Origin: Bifidobacterium breve
Lineage (GTDB): Bacteria > Actinomycetota > Acidimicrobiia > Acidimicrobiales > Ilumatobacteraceae
DNA length: 10,566 nt
NCBI GenBank assembly: GCA_945889575.1
Contig: CAMDBY010000045.1
Span: 1-10,566 of the forward strand
Direction: 5' to 3'
How positions within the stretch are numbered: the first letter of the stretch is position 1; each line of letters begins with the position of its first letter. Below the pieces are notes generated by a model. The model worked only from the letters and a program-made list of their open reading frames with translations. It had not been told where the DNA came from and ran no database searches. Positions 1-6,128 of this stretch are shown piece after piece. The position numbers and the translations under genes were made by a program.

Positions 1-494
1 AGGTTGAGTGATTGCAACAATGCACCAAGTTGTGTTTCTTGTTCTGCGCGTGCAGTTGCAGTGCCGGATACTGCGACATGATGAAACGGCAGCGAGAATG
101 ATGTCGCAAGTGATTGTGCATCAACATGATTTGAAATCACTGCAGCAATGTCAAGACCAAGATCGCCATAAGTAGTGCGCGCTAATAGGTCAGCCGCACA
201 ATGCAATTGCTTTGAACACAAAATTGCAGTGCGTGGCTTCCACGGCAATGCATCAAGCGTGAACGACATATTCCAATGTGATGCAAGAGGTGCAAAACCT
301 GCTGCGAGAGTGTCAATAGGTGTTGTGCCTGCGTGTGTGAATTCCACTCGCTGAAAAAACATGGCATCAGCAACGTCAGTGTGTTGTTCTGCATGAACGA
401 TGTTGCCGCCCACAGAGCCAACCCAGGTAGCGACAGCAGCCACGATGCCCGGCTGGTCAGGACAAGAAATGAGGAGTACGGCCGAGGGATTCAC
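1..494 (-). CDS. purU: Formyltetrahydrofolate deformylase PurU, 3' end missing (cut by window edge)
   Basis: Hydrolyses 10-formyl-THF to formate and THF in the cytoplasm, balancing one-carbon units and supplying formate for purine synthesis. The visible 164 codons have the family's two-part layout. An N-terminal ACT domain (about residues 4-75) begins VLLISCPDQPGIVAAVA and contains MFFQRVEF, as in E. coli PurU (ICPDQKGLIA, RFFMRTEL). The start of the formyltransferase domain follows: TAILCSKQLHCAADLLAR, then YGDLGLDIAAVISNH, close to E. coli HCLGDLL and AAVIGNH. The catalytic Asn/His/Asp region lies beyond the left edge. I chose GTG at 494: it gives the usual short lead before the first ACT strand and there is no upstream ATG or TTG before the tRNA. 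No Shine-Dalgarno is seen. The frame stays open upstream into tRNA-Ala, so the start is less certain than the identity. Confidence 0.88.
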   Translation of the reverse strand, partial: MNPSAVLLISCPDQPGIVAAVATWVGSVGGNIVHAEQHTDVADAMFFQRVEFTHAGTTPIDTLAAGFAPLASHWNMSFTLDALPWKPRTAILCSKQLHCAADLLARTTYGDLGLDIAAVISNHVDAQSLATSFSLPFHHVAVSGTATARAEQETQLGALLQSLN

Positions 495-522
495 AGAGGG
501 TGAAGGGTAACGGCACGGCGAA

Positions 523-598
523 TGGTGGAGACGATGGGAATCGAACCCACGACCTCCTGCTTGCAAAGCAGGCGCTCTACCAATTGAGCTACGTCCCC
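523..598 (-). tRNA. tRNA-Ala (anticodon UGC)
   Basis: A complete 76-nt cloverleaf on the minus strand with encoded CCA. The acceptor stem GGGGACG pairs with CGTCTCC and includes the G3-U70 wobble pair that alanyl-tRNA synthetase recognises. The anticodon loop CTTTGCAAG carries TGC, and the T-loop is GGTTCGAATCC. It is transcribed away from the MgtE_N/CBS gene and is followed after 28 nt by the purU start, so the two may share a transcript. tRNA-Ile, its usual partner near gyrA in many actinobacteria, lies about 5.4 kb to the right. Confidence 0.98.
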
Positions 599-644
599 GT
601 ATTTACGGCTCGGTCAGGTTATCGGGAGATGGCAGAGAGAGAAC

Positions 645-650
645 TCTAAT
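645..650 (+). promoter_or_regulatory. Possible -10 box of the MgtE_N/CBS gene
   Basis: TCTAAT matches five of six bases of the TATAAT consensus and sits 39 bp before the ATG at 690, leaving room for the purine-rich AGAGGGG at 671-677, a candidate ribosome binding site 12 nt before the start. No good -35 hexamer is visible at the expected distance. The 91-bp space 599-689 must also hold the minus-strand promoter of tRNA-Ala, for which I see only a weak GATAAC-like candidate. Inference from spacing and match only. Confidence 0.35.
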
Positions 651-689
651 CACCCACCTTCCGCGGGGACAGAGGGGTACCCTTGCTTC

Positions 690-1916
690 ATGGCAAGCGA
701 CTTGATTTACGCATTTCGAATCATGCGCTTACCCCTCCTCGATGCGGGCGGGGCTGCAATTGGCCGTATTGACGACATTGTGGTGGTTCCTGGCCGTAGC
801 GGCGACGCCCCACGGGTCACCGGTTTTGTGGCCACCAGCCAGCGCCGTCGCATTTTTGTGAACGCCAACCGCATTTCGTCCCTTGATACCGAAGGCGCCC
901 GCCTACGCAGCTGGGACGTGGACCTGAACCCCTTCAAGCCACGACCTGGCGAACACATGCTTGGCCGCGACATCATCGATAAGCGCCTCGATGGCGAGTC
1001 GATCAGCGATGTCGCCTTGCGTCCCACCGTCGGCGCCCGTGAATCGGGCTGGGAAGTCTCCAAAGTGCGCCTCACCCGCCGTGGGGTTCTTGGGCGTCGC
1101 TCTACGTACCGCTTGGTCGACTGGACCGACGTGAGCACACTGTTTGCGCCCGCTACCGAAATGGCGGCTGAAGCTGCACGTCTTCGCGACATGCACCCAA
1201 GCGACGTGGCCGGCGTGGTGCGTGCGTTGCCATTTGCACAACGTCAGTTGTTGGCAAAAGAAATGGACGATGATCGTCTTGCTGACTTGCTGGAAGAAAT
1301 GCCAGAGAGCGAACAATTGGCGCTGATTGCAAACCTTGATATGGATCGCCTCATCGACGTGTTGGAAGAAATGCAATTCGACGACCTTGCCGACTTGTTG
1401 GCAGAGATGCCCGCGCAACAACGTTCTCGCGTGCTGGAAGCAATGGATGACGATGACGCTGATGTTGTGCGTTCACTGCTGTCATACGCGCCAGGTACTG
1501 CTGGTGCATTGATGACACCAGAAATTATTGTGATGGGTTCTAATGCCACCGTTGCTGAAGCATTGGCGCAAGTACGTGACCCTGAATGGCTTGTCTCTAT
1601 TGCGGCACAAGTGTTTATTACACAACCACCATTTAAAGCACCAACGGGTACATACCTTGGGGTTGTGCACTTGCAGCGTTTGTTGCGCGAACCGCCAAGC
1701 ACGGAACTGGGCCGTTGTGTTGCGAACGAACCAACCGTTACTGCCAACCAATCGGACCGTGAAGTTGCAGAGTTCTTAGCGTCGTACAACCTGCTTGCTG
1801 TAGGTGTGTGTGACGATGCCGGACATTTATTGGGCGCAATCACAGTGGACGACGTTCTTGACCGTATGTTGCCTGCTGACTGGAGACAGCGCAGGCGTCA
1901 GGCGGCTACGTCATGA
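690..1916 (+). CDS. PRC-barrel-like / MgtE_N / CBS-domain protein without channel domain
   Basis: 408 aa, predicted soluble. Residues 1-150 resemble two PRC-barrel-like units (IGRIDDIVVV; LDGESISDVAL). Residues 155-265 are the MgtE intracellular N-domain superhelix of repeated acidic helices (LADLLEEMPESE, RLIDVLEEMQFDDLADLLAEMP). SYAPGTAGALMTPE (265-278) is the MgtE-type entry into a CBS pair, ending LLGAITVDDVLDRMLP (380-395). In MgtE transporters these domains sense Mg2+ and gate a five-helix channel; that membrane domain is absent here. Such stand-alone proteins are common in actinobacteria (compare M. tuberculosis Rv1232c), but their role is not established; a regulatory or partner role is inference. 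The TGA overlaps the next ATG as ATGA, indicating translational coupling to the DUF1003 gene. Ala codons change along the gene: GCC is 6 of 11 in residues 1-150 but 3 of 21 in 174-306. Confidence 0.9.
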   Translation: MASDLIYAFRIMRLPLLDAGGAAIGRIDDIVVVPGRSGDAPRVTGFVATSQRRRIFVNANRISSLDTEGARLRSWDVDLNPFKPRPGEHMLGRDIIDKRLDGESISDVALRPTVGARESGWEVSKVRLTRRGVLGRRSTYRLVDWTDVSTLFAPATEMAAEAARLRDMHPSDVAGVVRALPFAQRQLLAKEMDDDRLADLLEEMPESEQLALIANLDMDRLIDVLEEMQFDDLADLLAEMPAQQRSRVLEAMDDDDADVVRSLLSYAPGTAGALMTPEIIVMGSNATVAEALAQVRDPEWLVSIAAQVFITQPPFKAPTGTYLGVVHLQRLLREPPSTELGRCVANEPTVTANQSDREVAEFLASYNLLAVGVCDDAGHLLGAITVDDVLDRMLPADWRQRRRQAATS

Positions 1917-2416
1917 AGCGCCGCACCGACTTAACAACCCCACGCCAGCGTCGCCGCGTTGGTATTCACTACGACCCAGATGCATTCGGTTCTTTCAGCG
2001 AATCCATCGCACGTTTCTTGGGCACAGGCCGTTACTTAGTTATCCAGTCATTCGTGGTTGTCACGTGGGTCATTGTCAATATCTACAAACCATTTCAGTT
2101 CGACGGTTATCCGTTTATCTTCCTCACGCTTATTTTGTCGTTGCAGGCGTCATACGCTGCACCGCTTATTTTGCTTGCACAAAATCGTCAAGAAGATCGT
2201 GACAACGAACAGCTGGAACGCGACCGCGGTTTGGCAGCACGAACACAAGCAGATACTGAGTATTTGGCACGCGAATTAGCCGGTGTTCGTTTGGTTTTGG
2301 CAGACCTAGTCACTATGGAAGACCTGCGTGAACAAACAGATGCAATTACCGAAGCGCTTGAGAAACTCAACGCTGCTGTCTTGCAGCAACAACCAGATTC
2401 ACAGCCTGGCGAGTAG
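1913..2416 (+). CDS. DUF1003 family two-TM membrane protein
   Basis: 167 aa. A basic N-terminus (residues 2-15) is followed by two hydrophobic segments (about 41-58, YLVIQSFVVVTWVIVNI; about 66-90) and the DUF1003 signature: FDGYPFIFLTLILSLQAS, then APLILLAQNRQEDRD. After the second segment comes a long charged, probably coiled-coil region (92-155, LERDRGLAARTQ to ITEALEKLNAA). The pattern is an inner-membrane hairpin with a cytoplasmic coiled coil. Biochemical function is unknown for the family. It overlaps the upstream MgtE_N/CBS gene by 4 bp (ATGA), with weak purine-rich AGGCGG 7 nt before the start. The same pairing occurs in mycobacteria (Rv1232c-Rv1231c), so a joint function is likely. 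Its last 50 bp overlap the 3' end of the convergent hydrolase gene. Confidence 0.92.
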   Translation: MKRRTDLTTPRQRRRVGIHYDPDAFGSFSESIARFLGTGRYLVIQSFVVVTWVIVNIYKPFQFDGYPFIFLTLILSLQASYAAPLILLAQNRQEDRDNEQLERDRGLAARTQADTEYLARELAGVRLVLADLVTMEDLREQTDAITEALEKLNAAVLQQQPDSQPGE

Positions 2417-3233
2417 CTATAGCAAATTCGCGCGGCATCAGAATTGGTGCCATGTGATCGCCGTCTAGTTCCAGAATCTGTGCAGAAACTGCAGCAGCAA
2501 GTGCGTGTTGTTTGTGCGGCAACACCACGGTGTCGCGCAACGTCAAAACAAAACTTGTGGGTTTGCGTAATGTGCTCGCGAATCCACGTGCATCAAATGT
2601 CGCAATCCCTTTACCTGCTTCAGCAATCATCCACGGGTCATTACGTCGGTTTTCCGCAATCATCCAGGAGACATAGCGACGGTTTTCATGTCCGCGCGGC
2701 AATGTCCGATTGAAAAAGAAGCGAAGAACTCGTGGGCGACTAATGAAGTGCGCCATGGGCCCAATGAATCGCATCCTGCGTCGTTCGCGGGGTGTTCCGC
2801 TCCACTCAAGTGCCGTTGCCTGCAACACCATGCCGCTGACCAGTTCTGGGTGACGCTGCGCTGTCAGCAAACTGATGGGCCCACCCATGGAATAGCCGAC
2901 TGTAATTACTGATGTAGCGCCAAGTTCTTTGGCCACTGCGGCTGCATCATCTGCGCAATCTTCTAATGTCACCGGAACACTTGGTCGTAATCCCCTGCCA
3001 TGGCCACGATGGTCAACTCCGATGATTGAAAAGTGTTTGGCGAGTTCTTCGTAGGCAGAAAAGAACTGCGAGTCACATGAAGCGGTCCAACCATGCAACA
3101 ACAACAGTGTTGGTGCAGATGAATCAGAGTGTTGATGATGGCGGACGAACATTTCGCCACGACCTGGTACATCGACAATTTTTCCTGGCAACACGAAAGG
3201 GGCTTCGCCCGCTACAGAATTTCTTACCGACAT
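2367..3233 (-). CDS. Alpha/beta hydrolase
   Basis: 288 aa, cytoplasmic, of usual length for a single-domain alpha/beta hydrolase. The motifs are in canonical order: LLLLHGW (43-49, oxyanion strand), DHRGHG (74-79), nucleophile elbow GYSMGG (113-118) with Ser115, likely acid Asp234 in LTLRDTVV, and His260 in GDHMAP. A cap region rich in Arg and aromatic residues lies at about 145-205. The substrate cannot be told; esterase, lipase or C-C hydrolase are all possible. The ATG lies 10 bp inside the end of the upstream Fur-family gene, and GGAG within that gene sits 10 nt before it, so translation is probably coupled. Its 3' end overlaps DUF1003 by 50 bp on the opposite strand with no terminator visible between them. 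Confidence 0.93.
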   Translation of the reverse strand: MSVRNSVAGEAPFVLPGKIVDVPGRGEMFVRHHQHSDSSAPTLLLLHGWTASCDSQFFSAYEELAKHFSIIGVDHRGHGRGLRPSVPVTLEDCADDAAAVAKELGATSVITVGYSMGGPISLLTAQRHPELVSGMVLQATALEWSGTPRERRRMRFIGPMAHFISRPRVLRFFFNRTLPRGHENRRYVSWMIAENRRNDPWMIAEAGKGIATFDARGFASTLRKPTSFVLTLRDTVVLPHKQHALAAAVSAQILELDGDHMAPILMPREFAIATRQAVNLVVAARQQR

Positions 3234-3691
3234 GATTTACATACTCCCACCACATCTAATCGGTGATGTGCCATCGCAAAACCTGCCCGTTGTGCAACAA
3301 GTCCTAACGCCTCATCAAGCGTGTGTTCAATATCATCAGGTATTCGCACATCTGCAACAAATCCACACACGCTGCACACCATGTGGTGGTGATGGCCCAT
3401 GATTGCTTCGCTGAGTTCATAACGAGCCCATTCATCGGTGGTGATGACGCGAATAACGACGCCGGCGTTTTCTAACACCGACAAGTTGCGATATGCCGAT
3501 GATTGCGCAAGCCCTGATGTGCTTGACAAGATTTCGGGAATCGATAACGGGCGATCCGCGCCAGACAATGCCGCAACAATGTCTCGCCTGCCAGACGTAA
3601 AACGTTGGCCGATCTCAGCCAGCTTCGTAGCTACATGATGCGCGACATCGTCAGCTGCCACAGAATCTGCTGCGTGTTGATGCGTTGCCAT
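3224..3691 (-). CDS. Fur-family metal-responsive repressor (Fur/Zur/PerR type)
   Basis: 155 aa, normal family length. The winged helix spans about residues 25-92: FTSGRRDIVAAL, then recognition helix SSAYRNLSVLENAGVV, then the wing ending RYEL. The dimerisation and metal domain follows: GHHHHMVCSVCG (99-110), HHRLDVVGVC (142-151) and KSCR. Four cysteines in two CxxC pairs (C106/C109, C151/C154) form the expected structural zinc site; the His-rich stretch H100-H103 and H142/H143 give candidate sensor ligands. Whether it senses zinc, iron or peroxide cannot be told from sequence alone; no metal transporter gene is visible here. It overlaps the alpha/beta hydrolase start by 10 bp and follows GH84 by 36 bp, a gap that contains a candidate operator. 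The Shine-Dalgarno is poor (GGAAG only 1 nt from the ATG). Confidence 0.93.
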   Translation of the reverse strand: MATHQHAADSVAADDVAHHVATKLAEIGQRFTSGRRDIVAALSGADRPLSIPEILSSTSGLAQSSAYRNLSVLENAGVVIRVITTDEWARYELSEAIMGHHHHMVCSVCGFVADVRIPDDIEHTLDEALGLVAQRAGFAMAHHRLDVVGVCKSCR

Positions 3692-3706
3692 GCTTCCAAC
3701 GCTATC

Positions 3707-3722
3707 GAGAATGAGTGAGAAT
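3707..3722. promoter_or_regulatory. Candidate autoregulatory operator of the Fur-family gene
   Basis: GAGAAT occurs twice with a 10-bp step (3707-3712 and 3717-3722), that is, on the same DNA face, in the 36-bp gap just upstream of the Fur-family start codon. The hexamer resembles the GAAAAT half-sites of actinobacterial Zur boxes and GATAAT of Fur boxes, but it is a direct repeat rather than the usual inverted repeat. Position supports autoregulation; binding is inference. Confidence 0.3.
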
Positions 3723-3727
3723 CAGGT

Positions 3728-4945
3728 TTAGATGCGTGCCAACGCTGTGTGCACCAAAGAGTCCACCAGTGATTCAGAGTCAGCAATAGAGCCGGGCCGA
3801 AGGACAAACTTGCCTTGGTCGTTCTGAGTTGCAAGAGGACGCTGTCGCGGGCCACGACCAAGCGTGAACGCCGGAGCAATGCGATGCGGTTGCCATTCCA
3901 TGAGAGGACGCATGAGACGAGCAAGGTCTTCCTGCGGCAATGATGCAATGTCGGCTTCGATGATTGCAAGAGCCGCGACCGCAACACGTGCGCCAGAGCG
4001 AGCCGCCTGCACCCATGGCATCACTTCGTCTTTCATGTCAGGCATGTCGCGAACTTTTTCCCACCATTCACGTGATGGTGTCTCGCCTGGCCAATGCAGA
4101 TCACCGCGATACGCAGTTGCCTCAGCAAGCATGCGCCACCCATCACGATCAACTGTTGTGTTCCACGCCGCCAGTGCATCATCGCCGCGCCACCATGCCG
4201 CAGCAGATTCAAGCATCAGCATTGATGCGCGTGGTTCCACCATGGGGTTCCACAAGAAACCCCTACATACGTTCTGCAGCCCTTGTTCACGACCCTGCAG
4301 TGGCCCGAGATGCATGTGTGCATGCATCAGCGCGTCGTTCACTGGTGCGTTATCCCAGACCAATGGTGCACGACCACCTGTTACTTCGCGGCGTGCAATG
4401 GCATCGTTAACCGTGATGGTGTCATTCACTACGTAATTTCCGGTCCACATCACTTCAATGTCATCACCAAGACCTTCGCACAGTGCATCAAGGTACGGAG
4501 AAGATGTGAGGCCCGCGTAATGCGTTGGTGTAATCCACACGGGAACATTCAATGCGTCACGTACGGCGTGTGCGATGCGCTGGTGATCGGCTGCAGCATT
4601 CAATACCGGCAAATCATCGAAGCACAACACCACTGCTGCTGCACCTGCATCAACTGCTGGTCGCAACTTGTTGATGACTTGCTCGTTTGTTGCACCAGAG
4701 CCTGGCGTGAGACCAATAACGAAATTTACGCTGTCGTGTCGTGATGATAATTCGGCAAATTGTTCAAGCTCTTCAGGTGTAAATGGTTGATCCCATAGTT
4801 CGCGATGGCGCGGTTCTAATTTTGCAGCCCATACATACGAGTTCCAGCCCCACTGTGCCATCACATCGAATATTTCGAGGCGCACATCGTGTGAATACGG
4901 CTCGCCATAAAACCCTTCAATGATTCCGAGTATGGGAGCGTTCAT
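3728..4945 (-). CDS. GH84-family beta-N-acetylglucosaminidase-like enzyme
   Basis: 405 aa; expected to cleave terminal beta-linked GlcNAc by substrate-assisted catalysis. GH84 landmarks are in order: LGIIEGFYGEPYSHDVR (6-22), NSYVWAAKLEPRHRE (35-49), the catalytic acid pair D110-D111 in VVLCFDDLP, WITPTHY (137-143), VMWTGNYVV (165-173), and VWDNAPVND (196-204), whose N199 and D204 align with substrate-binding N280/D285 of human O-GlcNAcase, followed by LGPLQGR. The helical part behind the barrel runs to about residue 330. No signal peptide or membrane segment is present, whereas many characterised bacterial GH84 enzymes are exported, so a cytosolic substrate is implied. The natural substrate is unknown. 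GGAAAG lies 5 nt before the ATG, inside the last codons of the upstream gene; the gap is 2 bp, so the two are almost surely co-translated. Confidence 0.9.
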   Translation of the reverse strand: MNAPILGIIEGFYGEPYSHDVRLEIFDVMAQWGWNSYVWAAKLEPRHRELWDQPFTPEELEQFAELSSRHDSVNFVIGLTPGSGATNEQVINKLRPAVDAGAAAVVLCFDDLPVLNAAADHQRIAHAVRDALNVPVWITPTHYAGLTSSPYLDALCEGLGDDIEVMWTGNYVVNDTITVNDAIARREVTGGRAPLVWDNAPVNDALMHAHMHLGPLQGREQGLQNVCRGFLWNPMVEPRASMLMLESAAAWWRGDDALAAWNTTVDRDGWRMLAEATAYRGDLHWPGETPSREWWEKVRDMPDMKDEVMPWVQAARSGARVAVAALAIIEADIASLPQEDLARLMRPLMEWQPHRIAPAFTLGRGPRQRPLATQNDQGKFVLRPGSIADSESLVDSLVHTALARI

Positions 4946-4947
4946 AT

Positions 4948-5880
4948 TTACTTTCCGATGAATTGATGCAATATCGTGCCGCTATCCAGCACGCCGTCCA
5001 AAATGTCGTCGTTCGGAACTTCGGCTTGACCCAAGTTGTGCACTCCCGGCTGTACTACGCCATTCATCAACACACGAGCAGCCTGCGCAGCTACTGACCC
5101 AGTAATCGTGGCAACGCGTTCAGCAATACCCACAATTTCCACAGGGCGCATTCCGTCTCGCACGCCGCGCACTTCAACACGCAAGCCACCAAGGGTTCCC
5201 TCTGCGTGCGGAGGCGACAACATTGGTAGGCGTGCAGTTAAACGGTCACGACGTGTTGCCGATACTCGTGCAGTGATGCGTTGCAACGATGGCGCGATGC
5301 GTTGCAGCAATACAGGCTCTGGGCTTGCGTAGCGATAACAGTCGCGTGCACCGACAGGGTCTGGAAACCAGCAGAGTTCGCGACCGCTGCCTGCTGGTCG
5401 TTGTAACCATTCACCTTCATGCCAGCCAATAGAAACACCAGCCAAACTGTCGTGGTGTTGGCGAGCACATTGCGGGCCACCTGTTCCGTGCACAGCAACA
5501 TGTACTTCGTCGATTGATTCAAATGCGCGAGTGACGTGGTGAACTAGCAAACCAGTCATGCCGGGTGAACATGCAGCACCAATAATGACTGGCACCTTGC
5601 GCGCTATTGCTCTGTCTTGAATATCAAGCAGTGCCAATACATCTGCCAAGTTGTCGCTGACAGAAACAACTGCGATACCTTGTGCAACAAAAGTGGCGGC
5701 TAATGCAGAATGCGGTGCACCATGGGCAAGTACAACAACACTGCAATCAAACAGGTCGGTGGCGTGACGCAAAGGCGCGATACGAGGTCGATACCCAAGG
5801 GTGTGCAGTTGGGCCGCAACGCGAGTGCCCACCACTCCAGAACCAATGATCCCGATCTCGAAATTTGCGGGAGTGCTCAT
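4948..5880 (-). CDS. Rossmann-fold, saccharopine dehydrogenase-like protein
   Basis: 310 aa from ATG at 5880. The N-terminus has a classical NAD(P)-binding fold: EIGIIGSGVVGTRVAAQL with G13-x-G15-x-x-G18, then CSVVVLAHGAPHSALAA, like dehydrogenases that test a neighbouring intermediate. PVIIGAACSPGMTGLLVHH (positions about 96-114) resembles the SPG(M/L) substrate-loop region of saccharopine dehydrogenase-like and homoserine/diaminopimelate dehydrogenase-like folds. Residues 155-310 form the substrate domain, ending SGTILHQFIGK. The substrate is not identifiable. An alternative in-frame GTG at 5913 would add 11 residues and overlap the upstream micro-gene by 28 bp; AAGGCGG stands just before it. 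I prefer the ATG because it starts a few residues before the first Rossmann strand and falls 5 bp after the micro-gene's stop. It is followed 2 bp later by GH84. Confidence 0.8.
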   Translation of the reverse strand: MSTPANFEIGIIGSGVVGTRVAAQLHTLGYRPRIAPLRHATDLFDCSVVVLAHGAPHSALAATFVAQGIAVVSVSDNLADVLALLDIQDRAIARKVPVIIGAACSPGMTGLLVHHVTRAFESIDEVHVAVHGTGGPQCARQHHDSLAGVSIGWHEGEWLQRPAGSGRELCWFPDPVGARDCYRYASPEPVLLQRIAPSLQRITARVSATRRDRLTARLPMLSPPHAEGTLGGLRVEVRGVRDGMRPVEIVGIAERVATITGSVAAQAARVLMNGVVQPGVHNLGQAEVPNDDILDGVLDSGTILHQFIGK

Positions 5881-5885
5881 AGTGA

Positions 5886-6017
5886 TTAGCGCTGAGGGGT
5901 GACCTCGCGCCACCCGCCTTGGGACGGAGCTTCGGGGCTTTTTCCACGTGTGCGCAACACTGTTGCCACGATGCCGCCGATGGAGATGGCGAGGAGCACT
6001 TGGCGTATGAATTTCAC
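5886..6017 (-). CDS. DLW-39-like actinobacterial membrane micro-protein
   Basis: 43 aa, GTG start, TAA stop. A basic start MKFIRQ is followed by one hydrophobic segment (about residues 5-22, VLLAISIGGIVATVL), a basic stretch RTRGK, and a tail containing GGWREVTPQR. Length, single N-terminal membrane segment, and the Trp-x-Glu-x-Thr tail resemble the DLW-39 family of actinobacterial small proteins (recalled pattern DLWTEAT). Here the DL before Trp is replaced by GG, so membership is tentative. Coding is supported by an ideal Shine-Dalgarno (AGAAGGAG at 6024-6031, 6 nt spacing) and by exact fitting between tRNA-Ile (17 bp upstream) and the Rossmann gene (5 bp downstream). Function unknown. Confidence 0.8.
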   Translation of the reverse strand: MKFIRQVLLAISIGGIVATVLRTRGKSPEAPSQGGWREVTPQR

Positions 6018-6023
6018 GAAGTA

Positions 6024-6031
6024 CTCCTTCT
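6024..6031 (-). promoter_or_regulatory. Strong Shine-Dalgarno of the DLW-39-like gene
   Basis: AGAAGGAG on the minus strand, 6 nt before the GTG start at 6017 and only 3 nt after the encoded CCA end of tRNA-Ile. It is the best ribosome binding site I found in the window and is what makes the 43-codon frame convincing. Its closeness to the tRNA suggests that the mRNA is released by tRNA 3' processing. Confidence 0.8.
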
Positions 6032-6034
6032 TTG

Positions 6035-6111
6035 TGGTGGGGCTACACAGAATCGAACTGTGGACCTCATCCTTATCAGGGATGCGCTCTAACCGACTGA
6101 GCTATAGCCCC
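6035..6111 (-). tRNA. tRNA-Ile (anticodon GAU)
   Basis: A complete 77-nt cloverleaf with encoded CCA on the minus strand. The acceptor GGGGCTA pairs perfectly with TAGCCCC, the anticodon loop CTGATAAG carries GAT, and the T-loop is AGTTCGATTCT. It follows DUF3566 by 17 bp and precedes the DLW-39-like gene by 17 bp, all in the same direction, so it is probably processed from a mixed tRNA-mRNA transcript. The order gyrA, DUF3566, tRNA-Ile is the usual one in actinobacteria. Confidence 0.98.
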
Positions 6112-6128
6112 GTATGGGACTGCTCACT

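Noticed and set aside
182..421. 79-codon open frame on the minus strand
   Set aside because: It lies out of frame over purU. The PurU frame explains the region with clear ACT and formyltransferase motifs.
675..682. 8-bp palindrome GGGTACCC before the MgtE_N/CBS start
   Set aside because: It is short, overlaps the candidate ribosome binding site and has no second copy nearby; chance occurrence is likely.
707..1843. Several minus-strand open frames opposite the MgtE_N/CBS gene
   Set aside because: All are Arg/Ser/Thr- or Cys/His-rich shadows of a gene whose domains are recognisable on the plus strand.
2372..2390. Short inverted repeat TGCTG/CAGCA near the convergent DUF1003/hydrolase ends
   Set aside because: Only a 5-bp stem and no T-run on either strand, so it is not a credible terminator.
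3864..4436. 190-codon open frame on the plus strand opposite the GH84 gene
   Set aside because: Its translation is low-complexity, rich in Arg, Ser, His and Cys, with no motif; it is an antisense shadow of a well-supported gene.
5881..5913. GTG at 5913 as start of the Rossmann-fold protein
   Set aside because: It would add 11 residues lacking family features and overlap the micro-gene by 28 bp; the ATG at 5880 fits the fold start better, though AAGGCGG before the GTG keeps it possible.
523..6111. Possible integrative element between the two tRNA genes
   Set aside because: No integrase, no duplicated tRNA 3' end beyond the shared tRNA consensus, and the genes are ordinary chromosomal types.
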